Shown here: positions 23,765 through 35,880 of the stretch, one piece after another
Position numbering within the stretch: position 1 is the stretch's first letter
Layout: the number at the start of each line of letters is the position of its first letter
Origin: Calocera cornea HHB12733
Taxonomy: Eukaryota; Basidiomycota; Dacrymycetes; Dacrymycetales; Dacrymycetaceae
Reading direction: 5' to 3'
Length of the DNA: 64,000 nt
Assembly: GCA_001632435.1 (NCBI GenBank)
Contig: KV423917.1
Location: 248,001-312,000 of the forward strand
Translations under genes and position numbers: made by a program
The notes under the pieces: generated by a model
The model's input: only the letters and a program-made list of their open reading frames with translations
Told to the model about the DNA's origin: nothing
The model's database searches: none

Positions 23765-25019
23765 ATGTCGACCAAGAAGGAGCTCCCCACCGTCGAGTAC
23801 CGCCGGCTCGGCAACTCTGGCCTGCGCGTCTCTGTCCCCATCTTGGGCGCCATGAGCTTCGGCTCGCTCAAGCAGATGGTGCGTATACGCGCAAACATAT
23901 GCGCATATATGCAGTCGCACATTGAACCGCGACTCACTGCCGCATAGGACTGGGTCATCGAAGAGGAAGAGGCGCTCCCCCTGCTCAAGTATGCGTGGGA
24001 TAGGGGTGTCACGACCTGGGATACCGCCAACGTGCGTACGCTGTCCGGATGGCATTGTATTCGATGCTTATTCGACGAATAGGTCTACTCGGCCGGTGTG
24101 TCGGAGAAGATCATCGCGAAGGCAATCAAGAAGGTACGCATACCCCGCACCTGCCTCTATGTACCGGCTAACCCTGCCCCAGTACAACATCCCCCGCTCC
24201 AAGCTCGTCATCTTGACCAAGGTACGAGCTCTCATCGCTTGTTTGCCGGCTTCATCCTGACATCGGTCTCAGTGCTTCGGCCTTGTGCCTGATACGCTCG
24301 ATATCCGTGCGAACGACAACCCGGACCTCAAGAACACCCGTGACTACGTTAACCAGAGCGGCTTGTCGAGGGGCGCGATCTTCAACGCCGTCGAGGCGTC
24401 GCTGAAGCGTCTCGAGACCGACTACATCGATCTGCTTCAGATCCACCGTTACGACCCGAACACGCCTTTCGAGGAGACGATGTGCGCGCTGAACGACCTC
24501 GTGCGCTCCGGCAAGGTTCGCTACATCGGCGCGAGCAGCATGTTCGCGTGGCAGCTGGCCGAGTACCAGCACGCCGCGGAGAAGCACGGCTACACGAAGT
24601 TCATCTCGATGCAGAACCACTTCTCGCTCCTGTACCGCGAGGAAGAGCGCGAGGTCAACAAGTACTGCGAATACGCCGGCATTGGCCTCATCCCCTGGGG
24701 ACCCGTCGCCGCTGGTCTGCTCGCCCGCCCCCTGGAAAAGGCGACCGACACTGCTCGCGCCAAGGCCCAGCAGCGCTCGCTCAGCGACGCCGACAAGAAG
24801 ATCATCACGCGCGTCGAGGAACTCGCAAAGAAGAAGGGCTGGACGATGGCGCAGGTCGCCCTGGCGTGGATCGACGGCAAGTGCTCGTCCCCCATCGTCG
24901 GCTTCTCCTCTCCGCAGCGCCTTGAGGAAGCCATCATCCCCGACAAGAAGCTCACGCCCGAGGACTTCAAGTACCTCGAGGAGCCGTATGAGGTCAAGGA
25001 GATTCGGGGCCACAGCTAG
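23765..25019 (+). CDS. Aldo/keto reductase, potassium-channel beta-subunit type
   Basis: Five exons (23765-23878, 23948-24031, 24083-24133, 24183-24221, 24273-25019) give 344 residues in phase. The TIM-barrel starts with YRRLGNSGLRVSVPILGAMSFG. The catalytic tetrad elements are visible: Asp in RGVTTWDTAN, Tyr in VYSAGVSE, Lys in KLVILTK and His in LLQIHRYDP. Cofactor-binding elements are GASSMFAW, ISMQNHFSLLYRE and GLIPWGPVAAG, with PIVGFSSPQRLEEA near the end. NADPH-dependent reduction of aldehydes or ketones is expected. The resemblance to the Kv-beta/YakC group comes from the IHRYDP and NHFSLLYREEE contexts. Intron 1 holds a GCGCATATATG site (23903). Confidence 0.93.
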
Positions 25020-25327
25020 ACGGTGCACGGCTGTACTCTGGTGGACCTATGTAGCGACGTAGTGATTAAAAGAAATGCCATTGTGGTCACAGTATCCACT
25101 GCTTTCTGGCCGTCCTCGGCGCCCGAAAGGAGACAATAACAGGTAGACGCCGAATCAGAATCCTCCATGATCTGTTCTGCACAGCAAGCCGCCCAGGGTA
25201 CATGTGGAAGGCTCCCTCGATGCAGTGGGGATGAATGACGCCGAGATCTTACTTGAGTACTACTTTGAAGACTGACTACCCCACGCTGCTCTTACTCCAA
25301 AGCACAGTCTTTCATACCATAGGCAAC

Positions 25328-28300
25328 ATGCCCACCGAATACACCTATAGCCCTGGCGTGACAGGGCACGACGGTCGGGTGCTACCCAATCCGCCCTCAA
25401 CTACCCACCCGCCCCGCGACCTACCGCGCATCCCTCCTCTAGCCAACCCGCCCTGCATCCCTCATCCTCAACTCCACCCGCTTCCCGTGCTTCCTCAACC
25501 TCACCCGCTCCCCATTGCTCAGTTCTACGTGCTCCCTGCCCTTCCTCGACCCCACCTGCCCCAGATCCCTTCTCTGGGCCACTCGCCCCGCATCCGCCCT
25601 CAAGCCATCACAACCCGTATCCCTCCTCAAGCCCACACGCCCCGCCCGATGAATGCCGACCCTCCACACCTGCCCCACATCCCTCCTCTTGAAGAGACGC
25701 GGCCATGGGAGCATCCAGGTGTCGCGCGCGAGTTCATCAACGATATTCCGGATTATCTCGGCAAGGGACCCAACGCGCCGATCTGGACGCTGTACGCAAC
25801 GAAGGCGAAGGACTTTGATGGTGAGATGCTGGAGACTTGGGACAAAACCATGGATGTACTGTTGATCTTCGTGCGTTCGGCGACTCCTTTAAAGCTAGTC
25901 GTCCGACTTGCTAACTGCAATGAACTAGTCCGCCCTGTTCTCCGCCGTTGTCACTGCGTTCCTCGTGCTATCGCTTGCACTTCTTCAACCCGACAACGCT
26001 GGAGCGACGTTCGATGCGCTGGCGGGTATTTCTGCTCAGTTGAGCGCGCTCACCTCGAACGATGCCGATCGTACATCGATCATAGCCGCCTATCAGCCAA
26101 ATGTCTCATCGAATCTCTCTGTTGCCTATATATGGATCAATGTGCTATGGTTCACTAGCTTGGCCATAAGCTTATTTACCTCAGTTTTGGTCATGCTCAT
26201 CAAACAATGGCTGCGCGCTTACTCCTCCGGCTTGTCGTCCATCCCCGTCGACTGGACTCGCCAGCGTCATCACCGATATCTTGGGCTACTCGACTGGAAG
26301 GTACTCGAACTCGTCGAATCGTTGCCTTCATTGCTGCATGCAGCCGTGTTTGCATTTTTCCTTGGCTTCCCCATCTTCGTCTGGCAAACCCAAGCATTCG
26401 CCCTCTTCTCCTTCGTCCTCTGCGCTGTGGCGATCATAGCATATCTCTTTGTTGCCATTGCGCCTCTTCTTTGGAACGGCTGCCCTTACCGAACACCGTT
26501 AACCACCGGGATTAACCTCCTTCTTGGCTGCTTCGAGTCTATTCGACTCCTATCGAGCCGAGTATTCAGATCATTCGGCAAACACCAGAAGCGCGGGCGA
26601 GCCATGAGCTGGTTCGATGGGTATCGTGACGTGTGGCGTTCCGCTACATATCGCCGTCAAGAACGACTCCAAATGGATGTCCTGACAGCTTCGCAAGAAA
26701 CGAAGCTGGATACACAAGCGTTCGGATGGTTGCAGGATACCTGTCACGATCCGAATGAGAGTGAAACTGTGCTGTGTGCCTTTGCACTCTGGGAGCCGGA
26801 TTCCGCTGAATGGGAGAAGCGCGTTGGGCGGACAGTGGTATCTCACGCATGGACCGCCGCCAGGCGTTCACTGCAATGGAACACCAAAGAAGTGGTTGAA
26901 CACGCGGAGCAATGGCTCACAAAGCTGGCGGTACTCGCCTCCATCACGCCTACCGCTTATCCTTTTGAGGGTCTGAAGGATGCATTACGACTTCTTGATT
27001 GCATTCACACGCAACGTGACGCTCATACCCCGACACCTGACGACTTCCGCTTGCTCAGCTTGAAGCTATGGATCTTATGCAGCTGGTTCTATGCGGGAGT
27101 TGAGATGAGTCTCGACTTGCAAGACATGCTGCGCGCTGTATTCGAAGATACCATAAAGGAGTTCTACGGCAGTGTTTCTTTGGACGACACCACGCCATTG
27201 TCGCTTTTTGGCGTCTGCCTTTTCCTTGAAATATCAAGATCACTTCTGCTCAAACATGGGACGATCTTCTTACCGCCTGGAAGCCAACTTCCTCTTATGA
27301 TGGAGAAGCAGATATCAACAACTCTCCTGCCTTCGCTGCATCAACTAGTGGCCAGAAGTGTCACGCTTCCAGGTACACTCATTCTTTCTCTGGCAAGAGT
27401 ATGGGCCGTCACGAATGAAGAAGATTTTGGTCCATTGTGCCCAACGGGCTCTGCTTTTGGAGCTCCGGTCATTGCAACACAAGTGGATTCGATGGATGTG
27501 TTTCATCATTGGGTAGATTGGGTCCAGACACACGGAGCTCCCCAAATGCGGATGGCTACCATGTCACATCTGATCCAGAAGATGGAACAGACGGATGCCA
27601 CATTCAAATTGATATCCCTTGACTTCGGGATGTCCGAGATTGCTAGAAGAGAGCTGGATCCTGAGCATTTGTTACCCGACGTACGTGACTTGTCTGTTAG
27701 GGAGCAACTGGCGGTCCGTCTTGTAGAGGTCTGCTTCCTGGCCGTTGCAAGAAGCAGACACGAGTTCGTTCTGGAACGCCGTTGTGATCCGTTGCATGTT
27801 CTTGCCATGGACCGTCAGGCGATGGATCGCCTCTTCCAAATCAGTCGATTGCCAGAAGGCTCCGAGGAGATGGATGGAATCCGACTTCAGTGCCAAGGAT
27901 GGCTCGCAACCTGTGGCACATTCGTGGCCTTTGGTCAACGGGGATGGAGGAATTACGACACTCGCATAGCGCAGTTCTGTACATTGGTGGCCTTATTGGT
28001 TCTTTCAGAGCCGTCCGGCTCTTCAATGGCAGCAACGGATGAAGTAAAGAAACTGGTTTCGATGGCGCTTGTGGACTCTGGTTGGCTGGTCATGCTGTCT
28101 GATTGGGCATATGAGAACTTTGTCGAAGAGGATGATACACTGTTCATCCCACTTCAGTATGCCCTACTTCGGCTGCACATGGATCAACCCGTTGCTCTCT
28201 TTAGAAGAGGTCTGCTAAGCACTATTCAGACAACGGACTGGCCATCAGGACGGGAGCCATCTGAAGAATTCAAGGAGCTTTTAGCAAAGGGACTTCATTG

Positions 28301-28565
28301 GTCTGACGATCTTCCGGGAGAAGATAAAGGCAACTTCAATCTCGGACCCGTGCGAGACCATGCTCCACATCAGGACTTACCTCGTCGATCGGCCGTGTCG
28401 CTAATGACATCAGCCTTGCACCGCATTCGGCGGGGAAGGAGCATCGACACTTTCACAGACATAGATCTAGAGTCGTTGGGTGGAGGAGGTCCTGCTGAGA
28501 TTACCGCCATCGCGATAACCCGTCCCATCCAATCTCCCAAATATGACCCTAGCGCTATCATATGA
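25328..28565 (+). CDS. DUF6535-type multi-span membrane protein, intact copy
   Basis: Two exons (25328-25870, 25929-28565) encode 1059 residues. The N-terminal 130 residues are Pro/His-rich and tandem-like (PPLANPP, HPLPVLPQPHPLP). The DUF6535 core follows: WTLYATKAKDFDGEMLETWD, MDVLLIFSALFSAVVTAFLV, LSLALLQPD and ISAQLSAL. Four hydrophobic spans are visible: ALFSAVVTAFLVLSLALL, VLWFTSLAISLFTSVLVML, LLHAAVFAFFLGFPIFV and LFSFVLCAVAIIAYLFVAIA. The next 700 residues are a helical soluble domain ending with VDSGWLVMLSDW and SEEFKELLAKGLHW. I know this as a basidiomycete-expanded family with no known function. The intron is at the usual point after LLIF. MPTEY at 25328 is preferred over the in-frame ATG at 25235. 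Confidence 0.85.
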
Positions 28566-29084
28566 CACTATCTAATGTAGACAGTATCAATACACGATGA
28601 TGTGCTGCACTTTGTTCCCAATGCAGAACTATTGCTCAGTGTCTCAGACGGGGGAACACTTGGTTAATAGCATCGACACCGGCTCTAACTCGTTGCTCAA
28701 CCCACTGCCCCAAGACACACAACATTCAAGTGCTTCATGTAATTGTACTACTTTGGAAGCGAGTGCTGACGGTCAGATACATGCATGCTCCACACCTGAG
28801 GACAGCTGCGAAGTCGGCAGACCATCCCCGAGCCGGATGTCCATGTACCCTACGGCCTAAAGTTCAAGATCAAATATCGGATACTCACCCTTCTGCATGT
28901 TGAATCACGGATAGCCGAACTACAGCGCCATCCAATAAGTGTGGCCGACAGTGGACTGATGTCGTGGTATGACACGGAATACACCCATCAGCAACTCAAA
29001 AGGGTTGGTGAGTAAGAGATGACACGCACCCTACTCGGTCCGGAACCGCACATTCTGGTAATGTATTACAAGCCGTCCTCCAGC
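28566..29084. other. Spacer between intact and decayed DUF6535 copies
   Basis: Holds the 3' flank of the intact gene. A short frame near 28880-29010 (VADSGLMSWYDTEYTHQQL) might be the start of the decayed copy, but its similarity is too weak to call. Confidence 0.4.
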
Positions 29085-30410
29085 CCGCAGAAGACCAGAC
29101 TGTCTCAGGTAGTACTGTATATTCTCCTCACCATTGCACCTCTGGTCTGGAAGGATTGCCCTTATAGAACATTTGCGACAACTGCTTTCAACTGGCTGTT
29201 GATAGGGGCGAAATTCGTGTGGTTCTCGGTTTTACCTGTACTGTCAAACATGTACGTGCAGTACGGAAGGACACCCCTACCTCGTTGGATCGTTCATGTA
29301 CAGAAGCAGCAGAAGATAAGGAAATCTATTTTGGACAGGAGTTACACTCCACTAAAGGTGGCTCCGATAGCCGCCAAAGAGGAAACCAAGTTGGACACAC
29401 GTGCATTTGGTTGGCTTCAGAGGATTTGCAATGATACCAAGGACAAGGAAACCGTGCTCCGTACGTTTGTCTTTTGGGAGCCAGACTCTGGTGAATGAAG
29501 TACCTTCAAACCGGAGCTCTCGGATTTTGCCGAGCACAGCGTCCGGGGAGCACTTGAACGGGATATGAATATCGCCTCGGCCAACTCCAGTGGCTCACGA
29601 GGGTGGTCGTTTGCGCAGCGATCGTCCCAGAGAAGACTTACCCCACACGGGCGGAAATGATGACTCTTCTCCGTTCCGTTCGGATTCGCGACAGAGATGA
29701 AGAACCCAATCTTCTCTGCCTGTTGTCCCTGAAGCTGTGGCTCTTGTGTTCATGGTTGTATGCAAATGAGGAAGCTGAACCAGATATTAGGAACGGACTC
29801 GAAACCAGTCTTCAGGAGAGCATTAAAGTGCTTTTCCGCCAAGCTGGGGAAACAAGAACAAGGGGAGCACAAATTCTCGGTTTTTTGCTTTGTGTCTTTT
29901 GGGAGAGCAGTACAGGTATTTGCTGCTCAAAGGCGGCCGGGATGAATGTACTCTCAGGAGTCGATTTGCTGCTACCCTGCACAAACGCATGGCCCGCTCT
30001 CTGCTTCTTTAGTTCAATCAACTGGTGGCGGAAAGTGCCTCACTCCGCACCGTGTTGGTGAAGATTTTCATGGTGGTATGCGTGCCAAGCCGGGAAGGAA
30101 ACGAAGCGGAACATCCTTCGACTGTATTTTTCCCAGCCATGCCCATTACAACCATGATTCTGGGACAGCTCTTTGTACGACATGAACTTGCGTGAATGGA
30201 GGAACACTGCCATAATACTCAAGCACGTATGGCCATGTTGTCGTACATGTCTCATATGGACGATAGTGCCAGTGTCGGCCTCGGCTTCGCCGCATTTGTA
30301 ACTGCTGGATCCGAGTTTAGCAGCCACAGCTCGATAGACTCGGCATCCACTCAGCAGACGAAGATGTCCACGGAGGGGCGGTTGAGGTGCTGGAGAAGCT
30401 GGTCTGAACA
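29085..30410 (+). pseudogene. Decayed DUF6535 copy in tandem with the intact gene
   Basis: From 29085 the reading TIAPLVWKDCPYRTFATTAFNWLL parallels IAPLLWNGCPYRTPLTTGINLL of the intact protein. It continues with EETKLDTRAFGWLQRICND, then KETVLRTFVFWEPDSGE, and hits TGA at 29496-29498 where the intact gene reads EPDSAEWEK. A second open stretch (29603-30061) carries LLCLLSLKLWLLCSWLYAN, matching FRLLSLKLWILCSWFYAG. Weaker pieces run to about 30410 (QARMAMLSYMSHM against QMRMATMSHLIQKM). The order is collinear with the intact gene, frames change at least twice and the N-terminal spans are lost. A tandem duplication followed by decay explains this. Confidence 0.8.
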
Positions 30411-30742
30411 CGAGTTGTAGAGGGTACAAGGCACATGCAGCGTCGGGTTCAAGGGATTATAGTAACAATAGTCCTGCTCAGTCGCAAGCAATGCTCCAGT
30501 ATATGTACCTACGACGTGACCATCCACACGACAGGAGCATACTGTGGCAGGACAACAGGAATAGCAAGAATAAGATTATGCGTACGGAAAGGTATTTGAT
30601 TGTTCTACGATGCACCTCGTGGGTATTGTTGCAACGATATCTTGCCCGCCGGTCACGGTATACTAGTTCATTCCAGTCATGTCGATGTTCAGCGTGAAAG
30701 GTTCGCCATCATCTGCACTGCTGTCAGTACCGCGCAAAATGA

Positions 30743-33700
30743 TCACTCCAAACGACGCACAGTTTCTCTTTGCTGTGCTAACCAGCTTTGCGGCTGGAGC
30801 CTTGTCCCATTCCTGGACACAGCCGACCGCAGCTGAGTTTGTCTCTGCTGCGAGCCAAGTACGCGGAATGAGCTTTGAAGCTGCTGCTTCTCCCGGTCGT
30901 ACGCTGCAGCATTCTCCTTGATCGTCCTCTGCAACGATTCCCGTGTTAGCAGCGGATCGTCCGTGATACAGAAAATATGACCGACCTTCAGTAGGGCGAT
31001 CTTGTCCTCCAACAACTGAATTTGCGCCTTGTATGCATGTTCCGCCTCCGTGAATGTATTCTATGCGGAGAACAGTCAATTATTGCGCAAAGTCGATAGA
31101 GCGGTATGGCTCACAGGGTCAACTTTTCCAGCATGCTGCTTGCTGAAGAGCTCATCCTGCTCCTTGATGAACTAGTGCAGTGTCAGAAAGGACAGTCAAT
31201 ACCAGCACGCATGGCGGCGTACCTGCCTGGCCTTGATCAGCTTCTGCCTCTCGACCTTTGCCTCCTCCTTCAGTCTTGCGTTCTCCTCTGCCAGCTCGAT
31301 AAGGCGCTTCTTGGTATCCTCCGGCAGGTCCTTCCCAGCAATGGACGCCCGCAGATCCCTTTGCTCGATCAGCACGTACCCACCGGCTATAAGACACAGA
31401 GCGCACCCGATATCCCTTTCCCTGCGGAGCATTGCCTCCCTCTGGCCAATGCCCTCTCCCTGCAGCTCAATCTTCTCCATCAGCAGGTTGTTGACTTGCT
31501 CCATCTGCATGCGGTTCTTCTCCCGCAGCTCGCGCTCCACCTGCTTGAGCCTATCGAGCTCCGAGGAGAGACCGGCGTTATCGGACGAGACGGACGCGCG
31601 GAGAGAGGCGAGGATCTCCAGCTGGTCCTTATTCACAAGGTTCACTGCGCCCAAATCAGCGCGAGCCCATCGGACACATAAACAAAGTACGCACAGTCCG
31701 AACGAGCGATCGTCAGCTCCTTCTTGCTCCCCTCGAGCTCCACCCCCTGTTGCTCAAACTGCTTCTTGAGTCCATCCAGCTCGTCTACCACCTCGTTCAG
31801 CCTCTTCCGGAGGGCGATCACCATCTCCCCGCTCTCTGCGCCCCCGCGCCCAGCCCGAATCTCCTCCACCTCGCGCTTCAGCACCAGCGCCTCTCGGTGC
31901 GCAGCCAGGTACTCCTTCTCGTACCTCGCCTTCAACCGGTTGGCATCCTCAAGCAGGTTCTCCAGCACCAGCACGCGCGAAGCGGTCCCGTTCGCGTTCT
32001 GTGCCTCCTGCACTTCCCTCTCCAGCGCACGGATACGCAGCTTCAGGTCCGTCATCGTCGTCCCGCTGAGCGCATCATCGAGGGTGAGCGGCTCGCCCAT
32101 CTCCTCCATCCCAGGGGACTGCGGCTCCTCCCCACTCCCATTGGTGAGCTTCCGCTCCCTCCTCGGCGTGCGAAGGCTTTCGAGCTCCCGCACCCGCTCA
32201 ACATACTGTTCCGCCTCCCTCCTCTCCTCTTCCCGCATCCTCTCGACCTCCTGCCGCGCACGGCGCTCCTCCTCCAACTTGACCCGCAGGCCCTCGGCCT
32301 CAGCCGCGCGGGAGGAGGCCTTAGACTCGAGCTCGCTGATCTGCTGCTTGTAGGCGTCTAGGAGAGGCTTGACGTTGGCGGATTTGGAGGACTGAGATTC
32401 GAGCTGAGAATTGGTGTTCACTAGCTGGGTGTTCTGCTCCGTGAGGGTCTACCCAATCACATCAGCATCGTGCTATCTCGCCTGCCCTCCTCCCGCACAA
32501 CGGTCCAAGAAGAGCCCTTGGATAGAGAGGAAGGTGACAGGAGGGTGGGAGCGCTTGAACAAACGCACCTTAACCTGCCTCCTCAAATCCGCTGTCTCCT
32601 CCAGCTTCTTCTTATACTTCTCGATAACATTCTCGTTCTTCTGTGCCCTCTCGGCCGCATGACGCCACTCGTCCACCTGATCCTTGAGCCGCTGAGCCTC
32701 GTCGGCCTTGGACTGAAGGTCAGCAGTGCGCCGCGAGAGGTCGGAGAGGTCGCGTTCTTGTCGCTGGAGAGTGGCTTCCGCTGAGGAGAGGTTGTCCTCG
32801 CTCTTGCGCCTGCAGCCCAGTCAGCCCTGGCACCGCACAGCCGAATAATGCAGAGAAAAGCGCACAGCTCATCCTTCAACCTCTCAATCTCCCCCCTCAG
32901 AACCCCCTCCATCTTCTCCCCCCTCTTTTCCTCCGCCCGCTCCCTCATCTCCCGCGCCGTAGCAAGCGCGTCGTCCCTCTCCGCTTGGAGATCTGCGTTG
33001 GTCGTTTGCAAGCTTTCGACCTGCGATTGGAGCGCAGCACGAGCGGCTTGCAGGGAGGCGTTCTCACTCTGAAGGCGGGAACGCGCGGACTGGATCTGGT
33101 AGTAGTGGTCGTCACTAATCCCAAAAGCCTATTAGAACTTCCCACACCCAGCAGCGGGAAACAGCACGCACTCTGTCATAACACTCGTATCCCCTTGGTT
33201 CTCCTCCGTCTCCACCTTCGGCGGGAAAGCGTGCATAACACGCTCGATAGCCTGCATGAGGGCCGTCTGCTGGCCGGTGCCGAGCGAACGGATCGCCTCG
33301 ACGGCGCGCTCCTTGTCTTCGCCTTGGACGGCGATGCCTATTGTGAGCCTGAGGAGCTTGAGGGCCTCCTTCTCCCTTGCCGCCTCTATGGCTTTCTCTG
33401 CGTCCGCGGAGGTGGTGGTGGTTATGTCGGCGGGGGCAGCATCCGGCGAGATCAGGAGCTGGAGGTCTGGCGTCCACTCTTCCCCGCCTGGGCCGGCTCC
33501 GCGCTCGGCATACCACTTCCCCACGCGCCTATACAGCGCCTTGAGCTGGGTCAACCTAAGTGGCCACGGATCCTGAGGCGACAAGGTGCGCGCGGGGAGC
33601 GGAAAATGAGAAGGCGAAGCGAGTGAGAGCAGGAGGAGGAGGGCGGAGCCATCCGTGAGTTGGGGAAGGGTGTGGACTGGGGAAGGGGATAGGGAGGATA

Positions 33701-33986
33701 GCCAGGCGAGGAAAGCCTGCAGTTCCGGGTCGTGTACTTCCTGTATTGGGGCGTCGGGGTCGGTCATTGGGGTGTCGCTCGTGGGGGCGTCGAGGGGGCT
33801 GCGGGGAGAGACTAGGGGCGACGACGACGACGACGGGGAGGACGACGACGCCGCACTCCCCCCACGCCTGCGGAGTGGCTGTGCCCCGGCTTTGACGCCA
33901 GCGCGGTCACGCACCGGCGAGCGAGCAGGTGATGAGGAGGCACCTTTGGTCTGTCGGGCGCGGTGCGAGGCTTGCAAGGTGGTCAT
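30743..33986 (-). CDS. Hook family microtubule-tethering coiled-coil protein
   Basis: Eight exons (33986-33172, 33114-32866, 32809-32569, 32448-31695, 31644-31223, 31171-31115, 31060-30986, 30928-30743) give 932 residues in phase. After a Ser/Pro-rich N-terminal extension of about 85 residues comes the calponin-like HOOK domain: ELQAFLAWLSSL, LTDGSALLLLLSL, PWPLRLTQLKALYRRVGKWY. Most of the remaining protein is heptad-rich coiled coil (KKLEETADLRRQVK, EEERRARQEVERMREEERR, LEENARLKEEAKVERQ-like). The C-terminus reads PQSWLAQQRE, resembling the conserved end of fungal Hook proteins. In fungi Hook links early endosomes to dynein through the FTS/FHIP complex. The last exon is the least certain: a further intron at 30880 would give another ending. 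Confidence 0.87.
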
Positions 33987-34558
33987 CGTCTCGCTGCCAC
34001 AAGGTCAGCTCAGAGCGGTGATGCAAGGAGGTTGGGCGCATACATGAGGGAATTGCTCCGGGGCATGCTGAGAACCCGCGACGGGAGCGCGCCGACGGGA
34101 TGGGAACGCGTCGACCGAGCGCTGGCCACGTGTTGGGACAAGCCTAGGGAGAGTCGACTACATGCACAAGAAGGCAGGAAACCTCGTATATGCGCCTAGT
34201 CTGCTAACATGCCCAGCACCGCGTCGGAGGGATGGTGACGCCCCGCCGACCCGATTCCCCATTCATCGTGACATCACCGCCGACGCCCTCCATTCCAGGG
34301 TCCGGAAACCCCGGCTTGCTCTGTTCCTGTTGTGTGCTGTCCAGCGTGATCTCGGCACCGTCTCCTGCCGCTGTATTCGCTGGAGGTCCAAAGGGGAAGA
34401 CATACAGCTGGTAGCGGACAAAGGTGCGTGCTTGGGTTTACATATATGCGCCTCCACAGAGCATTGACGTGATGTCAGGCACGTAGCATCTGTCCACAAC
34501 ACGCTTGCATCTCAGTGACCCCCGACCATAGCGACCTCGACAGCCAGAAGCCACAACG
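33987..34558. promoter_or_regulatory. Divergent region between Hook and GST2
   Basis: 572 bp separate the two start codons, so this holds both promoters. CATATATGCGC at 34441-34451 lies 108 bp upstream of the GST2 start, and a related TATATGCGCC is at 34189. No gene is seen. Confidence 0.35.
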
Positions 34559-35541
34559 ATGTCTACCGACAAGCTCGTATTCTACGACTTGCACAACGCA
34601 GAGGGCAAGTGCTGGTCGCCTAACCTGTGGAAGGTTCGATTGGCACTGCGCTACAAGGGGATTCCGTTCGAGACTGTCTGGTACGCATTTCCTCCCCACA
34701 TGCACCTTCTATGCGCGTATATGCGGGCTCTTCGCATATACGCACCATCTGCCATATTCGCCTTTTGACGCGCATATATGCGCCCTACGCGCCGTTACAA
34801 TGGCCTCCCTGCTGACCTCTGTGTGTAGGCTCACCTACCCCGACATCAAGCCCACCATCGGCGCTTACTGCCAGCAAGACCGCGATGCGCCCGAGCTGCC
34901 CACGATCCGGCACGGCTCCACTTGGGTGTACGAGTCATGGCAGATCATTCGTTCGTCCTCTCTTTCCCCCATGTTGTGTACTCGATTCTGATGCGAATCC
35001 ATGGGTATTGTAGAATACCTCGAGAAAGCGTACCCCGACACCCCCTCGCTCCTCTACCCGAGCTTGCCGGCTGTCGGCTTCTTCGAGAAATACTACACCA
35101 CAGTGCTCTTCGGCAGCACCCGCCGGCACTTGCTGCCCAAGATCCCCGCGATTATGGATCCCCGGGGCGCCGAGTACTTTGCGCGCACTCGCCGGGAGAG
35201 GCTGGGCATGCCGTTGGAGCAGTATGGAGAGGGGAGCAGCGTGGGTGACTGGCGGGAGAGCTTGGGCGTGGTGGTGAAGCAGATTGGCGAGACGGGGGCG
35301 TATGTGTTCGGGGAGAAACGTGAGTCCCCCGTCCCCCAAAGTCTGGCATCCTCTTCGGAGCGTGGCTGATATACGAACAGTGAGCTTCGCCGACATCCTC
35401 GTCGCTTCGATCCTCCTGTGGATGTTCAAGCTCGACCCGAAGATCCTGGAGGACACCTTGGGGATGTATGACGGGACAGAAGGCGAGGCGTTCAAGGCGT
35501 GGTTCGGGAAGCTCCGGCCGCTGGCGGAGCCGGACCTGTAG
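34559..35541 (+). CDS. GTE-like (etherase-related) glutathione S-transferase, GST2
   Basis: Four exons (34559-34680, 34829-34950, 35014-35319, 35381-35541) give 236 residues. The thioredoxin-like N-terminal domain starts LVFYDLHNAEGKCWSPNLW and continues KVRLALRYKGIPFETVWLTYPDI, then the LPTIRHGSTWVYESWQI substrate-side motif and the IQYLEKAYPD helix. The C-terminal helical domain has DPRGAEYFARTRRERLG, and the closing SFADILVASILLWMFK helix. The WSPxxWK-RLAL-YKGI pattern is that of fungal GTE GSTs, related to bacterial beta-etherases and implicated in detoxifying wood-derived aromatics. The first intron contains the palindrome GCGCATATATGCGC. Intron 2 is absent in the neighbouring GST3. Confidence 0.85.
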
Positions 35542-35880
35542 GCTGGCCCTGGGCAGAGCTGGAATCCGTTGTGACGGATGTACTAAGGAGCGGAATAAAT
35601 TGAACTGAAAGCAATCAAATGTACTTTCTGTGTTGCTAACGGTCGGCTAGAGGAATGCAGGGCCGGTGCCCCGGGCTGGCCGCCGATATCGATGACCTCG
35701 GGCTGGTGCGAGTCGGAATCTCGCGAACCCTGACTCACCCGCTCCTCACCGGCGATGTAACCATCAACCCGAACGTTCATTCCTCCCGCACCTCCTCCGT
35801 CCACATTCATATATCTCCCCATCCTCTCTACCGCCCTTATCGACCGATCATCTATATCATCCCAAGCCACATCGGGGATC
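35542..35880. other. Short intergenic spacer between tandem GSTs
   Basis: 339 bp with the 3' flank of GST2 and the upstream region of GST3. The pyrimidine-rich and TATATC-containing stretch near 35810-35870 may be the GST3 promoter. Confidence 0.4.

Noticed and set aside
30663..30742. Alternative Hook C-terminus ending in IDMTGMN
   Set aside because: It needs an extra intron at about 30880 and loses the SWLAQQR end that resembles fungal Hook proteins; kept as a note only.
31106..32361. Plus-strand Ser/Leu-rich frames opposite the Hook coiled coil
   Set aside because: Antisense of Glu/Lys/Leu heptads yields Ser/Leu/Phe-rich pseudo-proteins; the minus frame is spliced, in phase and motif-bearing.
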